A stretch of 64,000 nt of DNA from Chroococcidiopsis sp. TS-821 (GCF_002939305.1 NZ_MVDI01000003.1:124001-188000); one strand, 5' to 3'. Positions 18,959-27,891 are shown, numbered from the stretch's first letter. Program-made: numbers and translations. The notes: generated from the sequence alone by a model not told the origin.

Positions 18959-20356
18959 ATGAATAAAACTGATTTAGCCTTTACCTCCGCCCTCGAACAA
19001 GCGCAGTTAATCCGCAGTGGTGAAGTGTCGCCCCTCGAATTAGTCGAACTTTATTTAGAACGCATTCAGCAACTCGACGGTCAAATCGGTAGTTATTTTA
19101 CTGTAATGGCAGAAAGTGCGATCGCCGATGCGAAAGCCAAAACAGAGTTATTGAGTAGAAGTGACGAATTTCCACCATTTTTTGGCGTACCAATCGCGAT
19201 CAAAGACCTAAATGCTGTTGCGGGTGTTCCCTGCACTTATGGCGTTCCAGTCTTAAAAAACGAAATTGCCACTTACGATGATGGAGTCGTCACGCGCATT
19301 CGCCATGCAGGATTCACAATCATAGGAAAAACAGCAACATCCGAACTTGGTTCTTTTCCCTATACCGAACCCGCAGGGTTTTTACCAACGCGCAACCCTT
19401 GGAATTTAGATCGTACCGCAGGAGGTTCGAGTGGCGGCTCCGCTGCCGCTGTTGCTGCTGGGTTGTGCGCGATCGCGCAAGGTTCGGATGCGGGTGGTTC
19501 AATACGCGGTCCCGCATTTTGTTGTGGTTTAGTCGGAATTAAGCCGTCACGCGGTAGAGTATCGTGGGCACCTGTTGGCGATCGCTTGAGTGGACTTTCT
19601 TCTAATGGTCCGATGGCGCGTACTGTTGCAGATGCAGCAGCGTTACTGGATGTCATGTCAGGTTATATCACGGGCGATCCTTATTGGCTACCCGATCCTG
19701 AACCCAGTTTTCTCGCAGCAACGACGCAACAATTAGGACGTTTGCGCATTGCTTTTACAACAGCAATACCACCCATTGGCGAAGCCGATCCGATATGTCA
19801 ACAAGCGGTACGCGATACTGTCAAAAAACTACAAACCATGGGACATATCGTCGAACCAGGTTGCCCTGATTTTAACGGCTTAATTGAACCCTTTACGCGC
19901 ATTTGGCAATCCGCCGTCGGTGCTAGCGGAATTCCACCAGAAGTTTTGCAACCACTCAATCAGTGGCTATTCGCCCAAAGCGGAACTGCGGGAGATTATT
20001 TACGGGCTGTAGCACAAATGCAAGCGATCGCGCGTCAAATTGTCGCTTTCTTTGATTCTGTAGATGTGCTAATCGCGCCAACGTATATGCATCCGACAAT
20101 TTCTGTTGGTGAATGGGCTAATTTAAGTCCAGAAGAAACATTACAAAGAATGATTAACTGGATTGCACCATGTCCGCCATTTAATGCTAGCGGTCAACCG
20201 GCGATCGCACTTCCCACAGGTTTCGATCGCAATGGCGTACCAATCGGTATACAACTTGTCGGTCGTCCCGCAGCAGAATCGACTGTAATTGCCTTAGCTG
20301 CACAACTCGAAGCCACTATCGAATTGAGTCAATATCGTCCAGCGATCGCGGTATGA
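18959..20356 (+). CDS. Amidase, GatA/amidase-signature family
   Basis: 465-aa amidase-signature hydrolase with a Ser-cisSer-Lys triad. The Lys lies in GVPIAIKDLNAVAGVP, the glycine-serine loop is GGSSGGSAAAVAAG, and the nucleophile region is GSDAGGSIRGPAFCCGLVG followed by IKPS. It lacks the context of gatB/gatC, and this family has many substrates, so GatA of the tRNA-dependent amidotransferase is possible but not favoured. It is convergent with the GH1 gene, only 10 bp away. Confidence 0.88.
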   Translation: MNKTDLAFTSALEQAQLIRSGEVSPLELVELYLERIQQLDGQIGSYFTVMAESAIADAKAKTELLSRSDEFPPFFGVPIAIKDLNAVAGVPCTYGVPVLKNEIATYDDGVVTRIRHAGFTIIGKTATSELGSFPYTEPAGFLPTRNPWNLDRTAGGSSGGSAAAVAAGLCAIAQGSDAGGSIRGPAFCCGLVGIKPSRGRVSWAPVGDRLSGLSSNGPMARTVADAAALLDVMSGYITGDPYWLPDPEPSFLAATTQQLGRLRIAFTTAIPPIGEADPICQQAVRDTVKKLQTMGHIVEPGCPDFNGLIEPFTRIWQSAVGASGIPPEVLQPLNQWLFAQSGTAGDYLRAVAQMQAIARQIVAFFDSVDVLIAPTYMHPTISVGEWANLSPEETLQRMINWIAPCPPFNASGQPAIALPTGFDRNGVPIGIQLVGRPAAESTVIALAAQLEATIELSQYRPAIAV

Positions 20357-20366
20357 AGCCGCGAAT

Positions 20367-21764
20367 TCACTTGCTAGGCGTTTCATTAATAATCTGCTGA
20401 TATGCGTAAAAACTTTGTTTTGGTGTTCTGCGTTGCGAATCAAAATCAACGTATACAATGCCAAAACGCTTGTCATACCCAAAAACCCATTCAAAGTTAT
20501 CGCAAAAACTCCATAAAAAATATCCGCGTAAATCGACACCGTCGCGTTTTGCCTGCATAGCACTATCAATATGACGTTGGATGTAATCTGTACGTAAAGG
20601 ATCTCGAACAATATTTCCGTCTAGCTGTTCGTCAGCCGCACCAAAACCTGCACCGTTTTCGGTAATGTATATCGTCGGATTACCATACTCATTTTTGATC
20701 CACACGAGCAGCTGATAAAGGTACTCTGGTCGCACAGGACCGTTAAACATTTTCACCTCATCTGGATTTGTTGAGAACCACTCTGCCCCGTATGGTGCGG
20801 AAGCATCAGCTTTGATATAGGCTGGCGCATAGAAATTAACTCCAATAAAATCTGGTTTGTGCGCAGCAATCAGTTGCATTTCTTCTGCTGATACTTGGAA
20901 AGCAGGATTATACTGCTGGTGTAATTTCACAATATCATCTGGATATTTGCCTTTATACATGGCATCTAAAAACCAGCGATTATGTAAACCATCAAACACA
21001 GTAGCAGCTCGGACATCTTCTGCATTATTTGCATCCAGCGGAATAGTCGGTGTAAAGCTTAGAGTAATGCCAATGACTCCACCTAAATTTAACTGATGAT
21101 AATTTTGAGTTGCGATCGCACTTGCTAGTAACAAATGATGTACCGCTTCAGCCTGCTTACCGTAAGTTTCATTACTGATGGCGTATGGATTTGCTTTTGC
21201 GATCGCATTATGTGCTAAAAGGTCAATGAAAAATAGGTAGATAAAAGGTTCGTTAAACGTGATAAATTTCTTGACGCGATCGCCGTAATTCGCAAACAGA
21301 ACGTCAACATATTCCGCATACCACTGAACTGAATTGGAATTACCCCAACCACCTTTTTCTTGTAATTGGTACGGCAAATCCCAGTGAAAATTAGTAACGA
21401 CAGGTTCTATGTCATTTGCCAAAAGATCGTCGATTAGCTGATGATAATAAGCTACACCCTTTGGGTTGATTTCGCCTATTCCATTAGGAAGAATACGCGA
21501 CCAGGCGATTGAGAATCGATAGGCATTGACACCTAGTTGTTTCATCAACGCAATATCTTGCAAATACTGCGATCGCTCGTAAAAATTAATCGCAACGTTT
21601 CCCGTATGCTGTTTGTCAATAAAAGCCTGAGTTACCTGATATTCGTTTGTATAAACATCCCAATTTGAGCGTCCTTTACCATCAGCCTGATAACCGCCTT
21701 CAACTTGATAAGCAGCACTGGCAACACCCCAAAGAAATTTATTTTGTGCAAACATCGTTGTCAT
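20367..21764 (-). CDS. Beta-glucosidase, glycoside hydrolase family 1
   Basis: Retaining beta-glycosidase of ~465 aa. Acid/base Glu lies in KFITFNEPFIYLF and nucleophile Glu in PTIYITENGAGFG. Other GH1 marks are FLWGVASAAYQVEGG at the N-terminus, NFHWDLPYQL and GYFLWSFCDNFEW near the C-terminus. No signal peptide, so cytosolic. The frame is open to 21788. I prefer ATG 21764 (MTTMFAQ) or 21755 because the family homology begins there. Natural substrate unknown. Confidence 0.93.
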   Translation of the reverse strand: MTTMFAQNKFLWGVASAAYQVEGGYQADGKGRSNWDVYTNEYQVTQAFIDKQHTGNVAINFYERSQYLQDIALMKQLGVNAYRFSIAWSRILPNGIGEINPKGVAYYHQLIDDLLANDIEPVVTNFHWDLPYQLQEKGGWGNSNSVQWYAEYVDVLFANYGDRVKKFITFNEPFIYLFFIDLLAHNAIAKANPYAISNETYGKQAEAVHHLLLASAIATQNYHQLNLGGVIGITLSFTPTIPLDANNAEDVRAATVFDGLHNRWFLDAMYKGKYPDDIVKLHQQYNPAFQVSAEEMQLIAAHKPDFIGVNFYAPAYIKADASAPYGAEWFSTNPDEVKMFNGPVRPEYLYQLLVWIKNEYGNPTIYITENGAGFGAADEQLDGNIVRDPLRTDYIQRHIDSAMQAKRDGVDLRGYFLWSFCDNFEWVFGYDKRFGIVYVDFDSQRRTPKQSFYAYQQIINETPSK

Positions 21765-21795
21765 TAAGCTAAGTGGAAATAAACGCAATTTGACG

Positions 21796-21973
21796 ATTGG
21801 TCATTGGTAATGGGAAGTGTAGAAATATCTTATAAAAGTTCTCTTTGTTACCCTATCACTTTTTCTCTAACTATAAAGTAGCATTGAGCTTAGAAAACAA
21901 TAGAGATTATGATATGGTTATTGCTTACTAGTTACTAGTATAAGTTCAAGCAATTACCAATTACCCATTACCG
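21796..21973. repeat. GGTAATT-family repeats between glycosidase and HAD genes
   Basis: GGTCATTGGTAATGGGAAG at 21797-21815 and the complementary CAATTACCAATTACCCATTA at 21951-21970 flank the 250 bp divergent gap. A further copy (AATTACCAGTTACCAATTAC) at 22756-22775 precedes the next gene. Same family as at 527-600. Confidence 0.5.
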
Positions 21974-22040
21974 CTTTGCACAGATATTATAAGTGTTTAA
22001 ACAAAAACGATTCAGTAATAAGCTTTTACCTTAAAAAATC

Positions 22041-22694
22041 ATGCTAGCAGCAATTTTATACGACCTTGATGGAACTATTGTTAATACCGATCCTCTTCAT
22101 TACCAAGTTTGGCGTGAAATGTTGCAGGAATATGGAATTGAAATTGATGAAGAGTTATACAAAAATCACATGAGTGGACGACTCAATCCTCAAATCGTGC
22201 GCGATTTTATGCCAGAGTGGTCAGATACAGAAATTTATCAGTTTAGCGATCGCAAAGAAGCCCGTTTTCGCCAAGTTGCAGGGACTCTCAAGCCACTTCC
22301 TGGACTTAGCAAGGCGATCGCCTGGGGAACTGAACGCGGGCTAAAACAAGGACTTGTAACAAATGCACCACGTGCTAATGCGGAATACATGCTAGAGGTG
22401 TTGCAGCTTTCCAACGCGTTTGACCGAGTTGTTATCTCAGCTGAAGTTGGTATCCCTAAGCCCGATCCTGCGCCTTATGAGTATATTCTTAAAGAGTTTG
22501 GCATCACACCAGGCGAAGCTTTAGCGTTTGAAGATTCACCATCGGGAATGCGATCGGCAGTTGCAGCCGGTATTAAAACTGTCGGGATTGCAACAACTCA
22601 AGAACCCAGCGAACTGTACGAATTAGGCGCAGCCTTGGTCATTTCTGATTATACCGACTCCAGGCTATGGGAGTTGCTGGAAGTTCCTAAATAA
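22041..22694 (+). CDS. HAD-superfamily hydrolase, beta-phosphoglucomutase-like
   Basis: 217-aa class I HAD protein. Motif I with the nucleophile Asp is YDLDGTIVNTDPLHY, motif II is LVTNAPRANAEY, motif III Lys lies in GIPKPDPAPYEY, and motif IV is LAFEDSPSGMRSAVAAG. The helical cap between ~20 and 90 is of the beta-phosphoglucomutase/phosphatase type. The substrate cannot be read from sequence; a sugar-phosphate phosphatase is the likeliest role. Confidence 0.88.
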   Translation: MLAAILYDLDGTIVNTDPLHYQVWREMLQEYGIEIDEELYKNHMSGRLNPQIVRDFMPEWSDTEIYQFSDRKEARFRQVAGTLKPLPGLSKAIAWGTERGLKQGLVTNAPRANAEYMLEVLQLSNAFDRVVISAEVGIPKPDPAPYEYILKEFGITPGEALAFEDSPSGMRSAVAAGIKTVGIATTQEPSELYELGAALVISDYTDSRLWELLEVPK

Positions 22695-22780
22695 CTCAAA
22701 TCACAACCAGGCGAAAATAGGAAATAGGTAACTTGTAGATATTTTTCCAATGTCCAATTACCAGTTACCAATTACCAGCA

Positions 22781-23488
22781 ATGACTGTAGCAAGTATTGA
22801 GCAAATTTCGCAAGTAAGTGTGTTGGCAGGGTTAGAAACTCCAGACAAGTTGAAGTTGCAACCGCATACGCAAGTTCGGCAATATTTGCAAGGAGAAATT
22901 ATATTTCACGAAGGTGATTCCTTACCAGCTAAATTGTATGCGCTCGTTGAGGGTGCGTTACAAGTTACCAAAACTGCAACTACAGGAAAAGAAACAATCT
23001 TACGCGCATTGCGTGCTGGAGAAATTTTCGCCGCGCCAGCACTTTTGGGAAATGGAATTGCACCAGCAACGGTGACAGCAGAAACGAATTGTCAAATTAT
23101 AACTGTTGAGCGCGATGCTTTACTCTCTGCAATTCAGCAAAATCCTGATATCGCCTTACAGATGCTGATGGTGTTTAATTCGCGCCTGCAACAACTGCAT
23201 GAAACGGTTCATGGCTTAGTTTCCGAACGCGCGATCGTGCGCTTAGCAAGATTAATTCATTATTCTGCGATTGAATACGGAACCAAAAATACTCAAAATG
23301 GCGAGTTTTTACAGGTCAAGTTACCTTACTATCGCATCGCGCGGAGTATTGGAATTACCTATGAAGAATGCGTACGATTGATTAAAAGTCTGAATTGCCT
23401 TGCTTATTATCGCGGTGGAAAGATTGCGATTTTGGATATGGGAAAGTTAGCAGCGATCGCGCGTGGAGAATTAGAAACTATAAAATAA
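22781..23488 (+). CDS. Crp/Fnr-family transcriptional regulator
   Basis: 235-aa protein with an N-terminal cyclic-nucleotide-binding-like beta-roll (FHEGDSLPAKLYALVEGALQ, ILRALRAGEIFAAPALLG), a dimerisation helix (NSRLQQLHETVHGLVSERAI) and a C-terminal winged helix (RIARSIGITYEECVRLIKSL). No Fnr-type cysteine cluster is visible. The phosphate-binding Arg of true cAMP receptors is not evident, so the ligand is unknown. It stands alone, preceded by a GGTAATT-family repeat. Confidence 0.88.
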   Translation: MTVASIEQISQVSVLAGLETPDKLKLQPHTQVRQYLQGEIIFHEGDSLPAKLYALVEGALQVTKTATTGKETILRALRAGEIFAAPALLGNGIAPATVTAETNCQIITVERDALLSAIQQNPDIALQMLMVFNSRLQQLHETVHGLVSERAIVRLARLIHYSAIEYGTKNTQNGEFLQVKLPYYRIARSIGITYEECVRLIKSLNCLAYYRGGKIAILDMGKLAAIARGELETIK

Positions 23489-23532
23489 ATGACGGCTGGC
23501 TCGTGCAATAAATTAAGAGAGAAAAAGTTAAA

Positions 23533-23814
23533 TTACATATCTATGTGACGGTCAAGATTGTGGTTTATGTGATAGACGTTGTGCTTTTGCCGATACAAGA
23601 CCATCAATTCTAAAATTTCTTTGACACCTTTTTCTAGTGCAGATAACCTTTGCTCAACATTATCTAGCCTTTCATGGCAGGACATCATGCCTAAATAAGA
23701 TCTAAGGGCGCTAATCACGATTTCTGATTTAGACTGCCCTGTTTCTTTCATCCTGGCAAGAATCGCCTGTTCTAACTCAGGAGGAATCCTAACACCAAGG
23801 AAGGGATTTGCCAT
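23533..23814 (-). CDS. Ribbon-helix-helix-like small DNA-binding protein
   Basis: 93-aa protein. I chose ATG 23814 (MANPFLGVRIPPELEQAILA). The frame stays open to 23886, but that upstream part looks non-conserved. FLGVRIPPELEQAILARMKE followed by TGQSKSEIVISALRSYLGM is typical of a CopG/Arc-type ribbon-helix-helix fold. The C-terminal ~45 residues (LDNVEQRLSALEKGVKEILE) look like a short coiled coil for oligomerisation. No toxin partner lies next to it. Targets unknown. Confidence 0.75.
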   Translation of the reverse strand: MANPFLGVRIPPELEQAILARMKETGQSKSEIVISALRSYLGMMSCHERLDNVEQRLSALEKGVKEILELMVLYRQKHNVYHINHNLDRHIDM

Positions 23815-24015
23815 GTCAGTCTTCTGAGTGTAAGCTTTGACCTTCGATGATAGCAGTTTGCCAGTGAACCACAGAGGTTGTAACAATGAATTATGAAAGC
23901 TTGACAGTATTCACTCACGCCTGTGTAACATTGTCATGTTTCAACTGCTCAATCCAAAAACGTTTCTCTGCAACAGCTTCGCTTAGGTTAAGTTTACCTT
24001 TTTATGAAAACATTT

Positions 24016-24033
24016 GTTATCATTTGTTATCAA
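24016..24033. promoter_or_regulatory. HLR1-like direct repeat upstream of RpaB-like gene
   Basis: GTTATCAT-TT-GTTATCAA, two 8-nt direct repeats with a 2-nt gap. The spacing equals that of the HLR1 site bound by RpaB (two KTTACAWW units separated by 2 nt), but positions 5 and 6 of each unit differ from the consensus. It lies 128 bp upstream of the GTG start, so autoregulation is possible. Confidence 0.4.
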
Positions 24034-24160
24034 GACCGTAATAACTCATCTTGAAACGCTTCAGGTGCAAAACGCGAGGCAATCTTAAGGATGGGTTAAT
24101 TTAGCCATGACAAGAAAGATTGCTAGCGAGTTGCTGAACACAAGCAAGGAGTACTCGATA

Positions 24161-24889
24161 GTGGCGAGCGATAAGAAAAAAATTTTGGTGGTAGACGATG
24201 AAGCAATGATCCGTCGCATTCTCACTACAAGGCTTTCGATGGTGGGGTACGAAGTTGTAGCAGCTGCTGACGGTAAAGAAGCTTTAGAAGTTTTCACTAC
24301 CGAAGACCCCGATCTTGTAGTCTTGGATGTGATGCTACCAAAGCTTGATGGATATGGTGTTTGTCAAGAAATTCGCGAGACTTCTGATATTCCCATCATT
24401 ATGCTAACTGCCTTGGGTGATGTTGCAGACCGCATTACAGGGCTAAAGCTAGGTGCAGATGACTATCTTGTTAAGCCTTTTTCCCCGAAAGAATTAGAAG
24501 TCAGAATTGAAGCAATTTTACGCCGAGTCGATCGCGCTAACGTATCTGGTTCGGGAATTGTATGTGCAGGTAGATTGCAGATTGATTTTAACAAGCGACA
24601 AGTTACACTGAATGACGAGCGAATTCGGTTAACGAATTTAGAATTTAACTTACTAAAACTGCTAGTTCTGCGCGCAGGCGAAGTTATATCTCGCGCTGAG
24701 ATATTGCAGCAGATTTGGGGCTATAGCCCGCGTCAGCAAGCGGATGTCCGAGTTGTTGACGTTCACATTTCGCGGTTACGAGTCAAGCTGAAAGAAGACC
24801 CCAAAAATCCAGAATTTATTCACACCGACCGAGGTACAGGCTATTTTTTTCAGAAAGTGACGGAAATCCCGCACGTTTTGGGAGCATAG
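24161..24889 (+). CDS. rpaB: OmpR-family response regulator, RpaB-like
   Basis: Two-component regulator. RpaB controls high-light-responsive and phycobilisome-related genes. The receiver domain (KILVVDDEAMIRRILTTRLS, phospho-Asp in LVVLDVMLPKLDGYGVCQE, Lys in LGADDYLVKPFSPKELE) is followed by a winged-helix DNA-binding domain (IRLTNLEFNLLKLLVLRAGE, RVVDVHISRLRVKL, DRGTGYFFQKV). The frame is open from ATG 24107. GTG 24161 has AAGGAG 9 nt upstream and gives 242 aa, the usual RpaB length. Residues such as DRANVSGSGIVCAGRLQIDF differ from typical RpaB, so a paralogue is possible. Confidence 0.82.
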   Translation: MASDKKKILVVDDEAMIRRILTTRLSMVGYEVVAAADGKEALEVFTTEDPDLVVLDVMLPKLDGYGVCQEIRETSDIPIIMLTALGDVADRITGLKLGADDYLVKPFSPKELEVRIEAILRRVDRANVSGSGIVCAGRLQIDFNKRQVTLNDERIRLTNLEFNLLKLLVLRAGEVISRAEILQQIWGYSPRQQADVRVVDVHISRLRVKLKEDPKNPEFIHTDRGTGYFFQKVTEIPHVLGA

Positions 24890-25369
24890 AAGGCAGTTGA
24901 TGTCAAGATAGAAAGCGATCGCTTTGACACAAAAAATCTCCAAGTTTGAGCTTGGAGACTAAATTCAACAAGGAATTAGCGTTCTGTAGCTTCAAGTTTT
25001 ATATGAGTTTGCTTTGAGGGTTGAGTATTTTTTGAGACGAACCACAAAGCACGCAAAGTACGCAAAGAAAAGAAGAAAGAGGAGTTTTTATTTGGATGCG
25101 AGAATTGCTACAGCCATCTTATTTGAGTTGTAAGATTTTTTTACAACCTACAGAGACATAGAGAACGCAGAAGAAAGAGATAGATAGGGATTTTCACAAC
25201 TCATTTGAGATTGCTATATATAAGCAACATCGAAACTTCGATTTGTTTTATGGATGTCGTACTTGGGCTTCTAATTGCGATTTAGAAAGAGCAAGTATAG
25301 ATGAATTGTAAAATGATTAAATTGATGGTGTAGCGCTCATTCCCTACATAGATAAAAAGACTATTTTAG
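24890..25369. repeat. 480 bp gap with degenerate intergenic repeats and a hairpin
   Basis: No gene seen. A perfect 8-bp hairpin, TCTCCAAG / CTTGGAGA at 24937-24958, lies 48 bp after the regulator and may end its transcript, though no T run follows. Further on are CACAAAGCACGCAAAGTACG at about 25031-25050 and CAGAGACATAGAGAACGCAG at about 25153-25172, purine-rich degenerate repeats often found between cyanobacterial genes. Confidence 0.4.
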
Positions 25370-25687
25370 CTACCAACTCAAGGCAGCACAGACAACCGTA
25401 TTTGTTGATTTTGTTTGGGTACTATGTAGCCATTCGTCAAATTCTGCTAATAGACTTTCTGGCAAATTTCTGACCATTGCTACAACTGCTCCTACGAGGT
25501 CATTTTCAGAAAGGTACGCAGGTAATTTTGCTTTAAGTTCATTTGAGCGAATGCAGTTAAGGAAACCACGAATTAAAACGGGTACATCACCTGTAGGAGT
25601 GGTGTAAATTAAAGCTTCATTATCGGCTAACGAGGTTTGGCGAAACTTTTGCAAATCGCCCCAACCTAAATAACGACAGGCGTTCAT
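25370..25687 (-). CDS. Conserved-looking hypothetical protein downstream of thioredoxin reductase-like gene
   Basis: 105-aa protein with no domain I recognise. I chose ATG 25687 (MNACRYLGWGDLQKFRQTSL), 5 bp after the reductase stop; an upstream in-frame start would overlap that gene. The sequence is soluble, with a mixed helix/strand character (DVPVLIRGFLNCIRSNELKA, LVGAVVAMVRNLPESLLAEF), two or three cysteines and a terminal CAALSW. The tight spacing implies co-transcription with the flavoprotein. Confidence 0.6.
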   Translation of the reverse strand: MNACRYLGWGDLQKFRQTSLADNEALIYTTPTGDVPVLIRGFLNCIRSNELKAKLPAYLSENDLVGAVVAMVRNLPESLLAEFDEWLHSTQTKSTNTVVCAALSW

Positions 25688-25692
25688 GACTT

Positions 25693-26646
25693 TTAACCCC
25701 AATCAGGTTTGACGTTCTTGCGCTGCTTGAGATAGCGGTCAATATCCATTGCGGCGATACAACCATCTCCAGCTGCTACAACTGCTTGCTTGAACGGCGT
25801 GTTGCGAATGTCTCCGATCGCCCAAATTCCTGGGATATTGGTTTGCATCATTTCATCAACTTTAACGCCGCCATCCGGTTTAAGTTCAATCCGATCGCCG
25901 AGAAAATCAACGATAGGTTTGGCTCCTTGTAAGTAAACAAAGACTCCTTCAGCGGGAACGTGTTGCGTTTTCTTATCGCTCATCAAGTACAGATTAACGC
26001 CTGTAACGCCACTGTCGTCGCCTTCAATGGCGGATAAGCGGGCTTTTTTCCAAAGTTTAACTTGCGGTTGAGAGAGTAGTTCTTGGGCGTCGTATTCGTT
26101 GCTTTTGGTAGGGTCTTTAGCAGTTACCCAGTGCACAGTTGCTGCAAATTTTGTTAATACTTGCGCTTCAGCGATCGCCTCATGGCTCATTCCCACAACA
26201 ACCACATCGCGATTGCGATAAAAAGGCGCATCACACGTTGCACAATAGCTTACACCTCGACCCAAAAACTCAGCTTCACCAGGTATGGAAGGCGTGCGCC
26301 CCATTGCGCCAGTTGCTAGTACCAGCGCTCTTCCGATAAAAGTTCCTTCGGGCGTGTAAACTTTCTTCTGAGTACCTTCAATATCAATGCCAAACACTTG
26401 AGCGCGCCTGTAGTCAGTTCCAAATTCAATCGCCTGCTGGCGCATCACGTCGAGTAATTCGCTTCCTGTGACTTCACCACGCACCCCTGGATAATTGGCA
26501 ATTTTGTGCGTAATAGCCAGCGCCCCCGCTGAGGGATTTTTATCCAAAATTACTGTTTTTAACTGATAGCGAGCGGTGTAGAGCGCGCAAGTACACCCTG
26601 CCGGGCCACCACCAACTATTACTACATCATAATTAAAGTTATCCAT
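25693..26646 (-). CDS. Thioredoxin reductase-like flavoprotein with altered NADPH region
   Basis: 317-aa low-molecular-weight thioredoxin reductase fold. FAD motif VVIVGGGPAGCTCALYTARY is at the N-terminus, the redox-active pair is CATC (GVSYCATCDAPFY), and the C-terminal FAD motif is IWAIGDIRNTPFKQAVVAAG. In the NADPH-binding position the usual GGGDSA is replaced by VVVVGMSHEAIAEA, and the HRRxxxR element is absent. This suggests a different electron donor, as in the NADPH-independent cyanobacterial TrxR-like enzymes (DTR/DDOR). Which of these it is, is inference. Confidence 0.85.
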   Translation of the reverse strand: MDNFNYDVVIVGGGPAGCTCALYTARYQLKTVILDKNPSAGALAITHKIANYPGVRGEVTGSELLDVMRQQAIEFGTDYRRAQVFGIDIEGTQKKVYTPEGTFIGRALVLATGAMGRTPSIPGEAEFLGRGVSYCATCDAPFYRNRDVVVVGMSHEAIAEAQVLTKFAATVHWVTAKDPTKSNEYDAQELLSQPQVKLWKKARLSAIEGDDSGVTGVNLYLMSDKKTQHVPAEGVFVYLQGAKPIVDFLGDRIELKPDGGVKVDEMMQTNIPGIWAIGDIRNTPFKQAVVAAGDGCIAAMDIDRYLKQRKNVKPDWG

Positions 26647-26680
26647 TGTTACTAAAGTTTATCACACGCTCTCGCCGGTT

Positions 26681-26738
26681 GGGAAATGGGTAACAGGTAA
26701 TAGGTGTTCGATAATACTCTCATTACCAATGACCAGTC
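26681..26738. repeat. GGTAAC-family repeat with complementary arm
   Basis: AAATGGGTAACAGGTAATAG, then a complementary CATTACCAATGACCAG about 20 bp further, in the promoter-side gap of the reductase gene. Same family as at 527-600. Confidence 0.5.
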
Positions 26739-26768
26739 TTGAATTTACGTTGATTTAGCTTCTGTTAA

Positions 26769-27227
26769 TCAAGCGAAAACGAGTTTTGGTGCTGGCGCGT
26801 GTCCGAGAAAGAGATGTGCAGCAGACTTGAGAACAATCTCAGAGTAAAAAACTTTTTGAATTTCTAAGCTAGGAGAACGCCTTGCGATCGCTCGGTATGC
26901 TGTAATCTCACCCTCAAGGCTGAAATCAGAATGCGTTTGGTAATGATCGTAGTCATGAATTGCGAGAAAGGCAAATCCATAGAAGGGATTAGGGTAGAAA
27001 TCTGCGCCGTAGGTTTCCATTGATACCCATAAATGTCCTTTTTCAATGTCTGCGTACAGTTCTTCTACTGTGTCATACCGCATATACTCCGAGGCTTGAA
27101 CCGCAAAAGGAAGCGCTCTAAATTGATTCATGATGAAATCAATAAGCTCATTGGTGGTTTCTTCAGAAATCTCAGCAGGAGAACTTTCTAAATAAATTTT
27201 GGCGAGTTTCTCGGTGTTAGGTGCCAT
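26769..27227 (-). CDS. Hypothetical protein, 152 aa
   Basis: Not recognised. ATG 27227 (MAPNTEKLAKIYLESSPAEI) has a strong AGGAGG 8 nt upstream. It is soluble and probably mostly helical, with a notable histidine/aspartate stretch (AIHDYDHYQTHSDF at ~100) and a second histidine pair near the C-terminus (KSAAHLFLGHAPAPK). These could bind metal or haem, but that is a guess. It heads a minus-strand group with the broken globin gene, a cupin and a methyltransferase. Confidence 0.7.
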   Translation of the reverse strand: MAPNTEKLAKIYLESSPAEISEETTNELIDFIMNQFRALPFAVQASEYMRYDTVEELYADIEKGHLWVSMETYGADFYPNPFYGFAFLAIHDYDHYQTHSDFSLEGEITAYRAIARRSPSLEIQKVFYSEIVLKSAAHLFLGHAPAPKLVFA

Positions 27228-27356
27228 AAAAGTCACCTCCTATATCAGGCTATGTCAAGATTGCCGTTTCGAGTTGCATCTGTGCTATCTCTAGCCTGAC
27301 AAAAATTCTTAACTACTTTTATGAGCTAGCTCATAGATGCTTGAAAACCACCGTTG

Positions 27357-27711
27357 TCACTTGTACAAAACAGCCTGTTTTAAATTTACGATGCGATCAA
27401 GAACTGTCCTAATTTCTGTTGGTGGTACATGATGCGCCTCTAGTGCTTCGCTGAGGTGTTTCACAATTGCTTCAAAGTGTTCTGGTTGTAAATTTAAACC
27501 TGCGTGTGCCTTTTCCATCGAACGTCCTGTATATGAAGTAGGACTACCAAGCGCAAATGAAATGAAAGCAGTTTGGTGACGACACTGTATCTGTATGCGC
27601 AAAAAAGAAATTAACAGTATCATCTGCTAAAACACGGGTGTAAAAATCATAGAAAACCTGTTTAATAGCCTGCTCTCCACCAAGTTTCTCGTACAATGTT
27701 GTTGCTTGCAT
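27357..27711 (-). pseudogene. glbN: Frameshifted truncated hemoglobin (group 1 globin)
   Basis: The ATG at 27711 opens MQATTLYEKLGGEQAIKQVF and continues YDFYTRVLADDTVNFFFAHT, the N-terminal half of a cyanobacterial GlbN. After about 50 codons this frame leaves the family. The +1 frame then gives RHQTAFISFALGSPTSYTGR, MEKAHAGLNLQPEHFEAI and LKQAVLYK, the C-terminal half. At the junction (about 27590-27600) 7 nt stand where the family has ~12, so about 5 nt seem deleted. Intact GlbN handles NO or reactive nitrogen. This copy should give only a truncated product unless the shift is a sequencing error. Confidence 0.85.
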
Positions 27712-27758
27712 GTTTGTGCCTCAAGTCATCAATAATTTGCTAAAAAACGTAACTTAAT

Positions 27759-27890
27759 GGCTAGTAACTGGTAATTGGTAGTAATTAGCCCTCTTCGCTT
27801 AGCTGTTGGTGTTTGTGTGGCTAAATACTAGTTGCTAAGCTACCAAAAGCTTCTCTAGTTTCCCATTACCCATTACCTATTACCAATTTC
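27759..27890. repeat. GGTAATT repeat pair
   Basis: GGCTAGTAACTGGTAATTGG (27759-27778) and the complementary CCCATTACCCATTACCTATT (27862-27881) flank the gap between the broken globin gene and the cupin gene. Same family as at 527-600. Confidence 0.5.
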
Positions 27891-27891
27891 C

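Noticed and set aside
27357-27623. 88-codon frame as a separate small protein
   Set aside because: It is the C-terminal half of the broken globin gene; its first ~13 codons are out-of-frame sequence.
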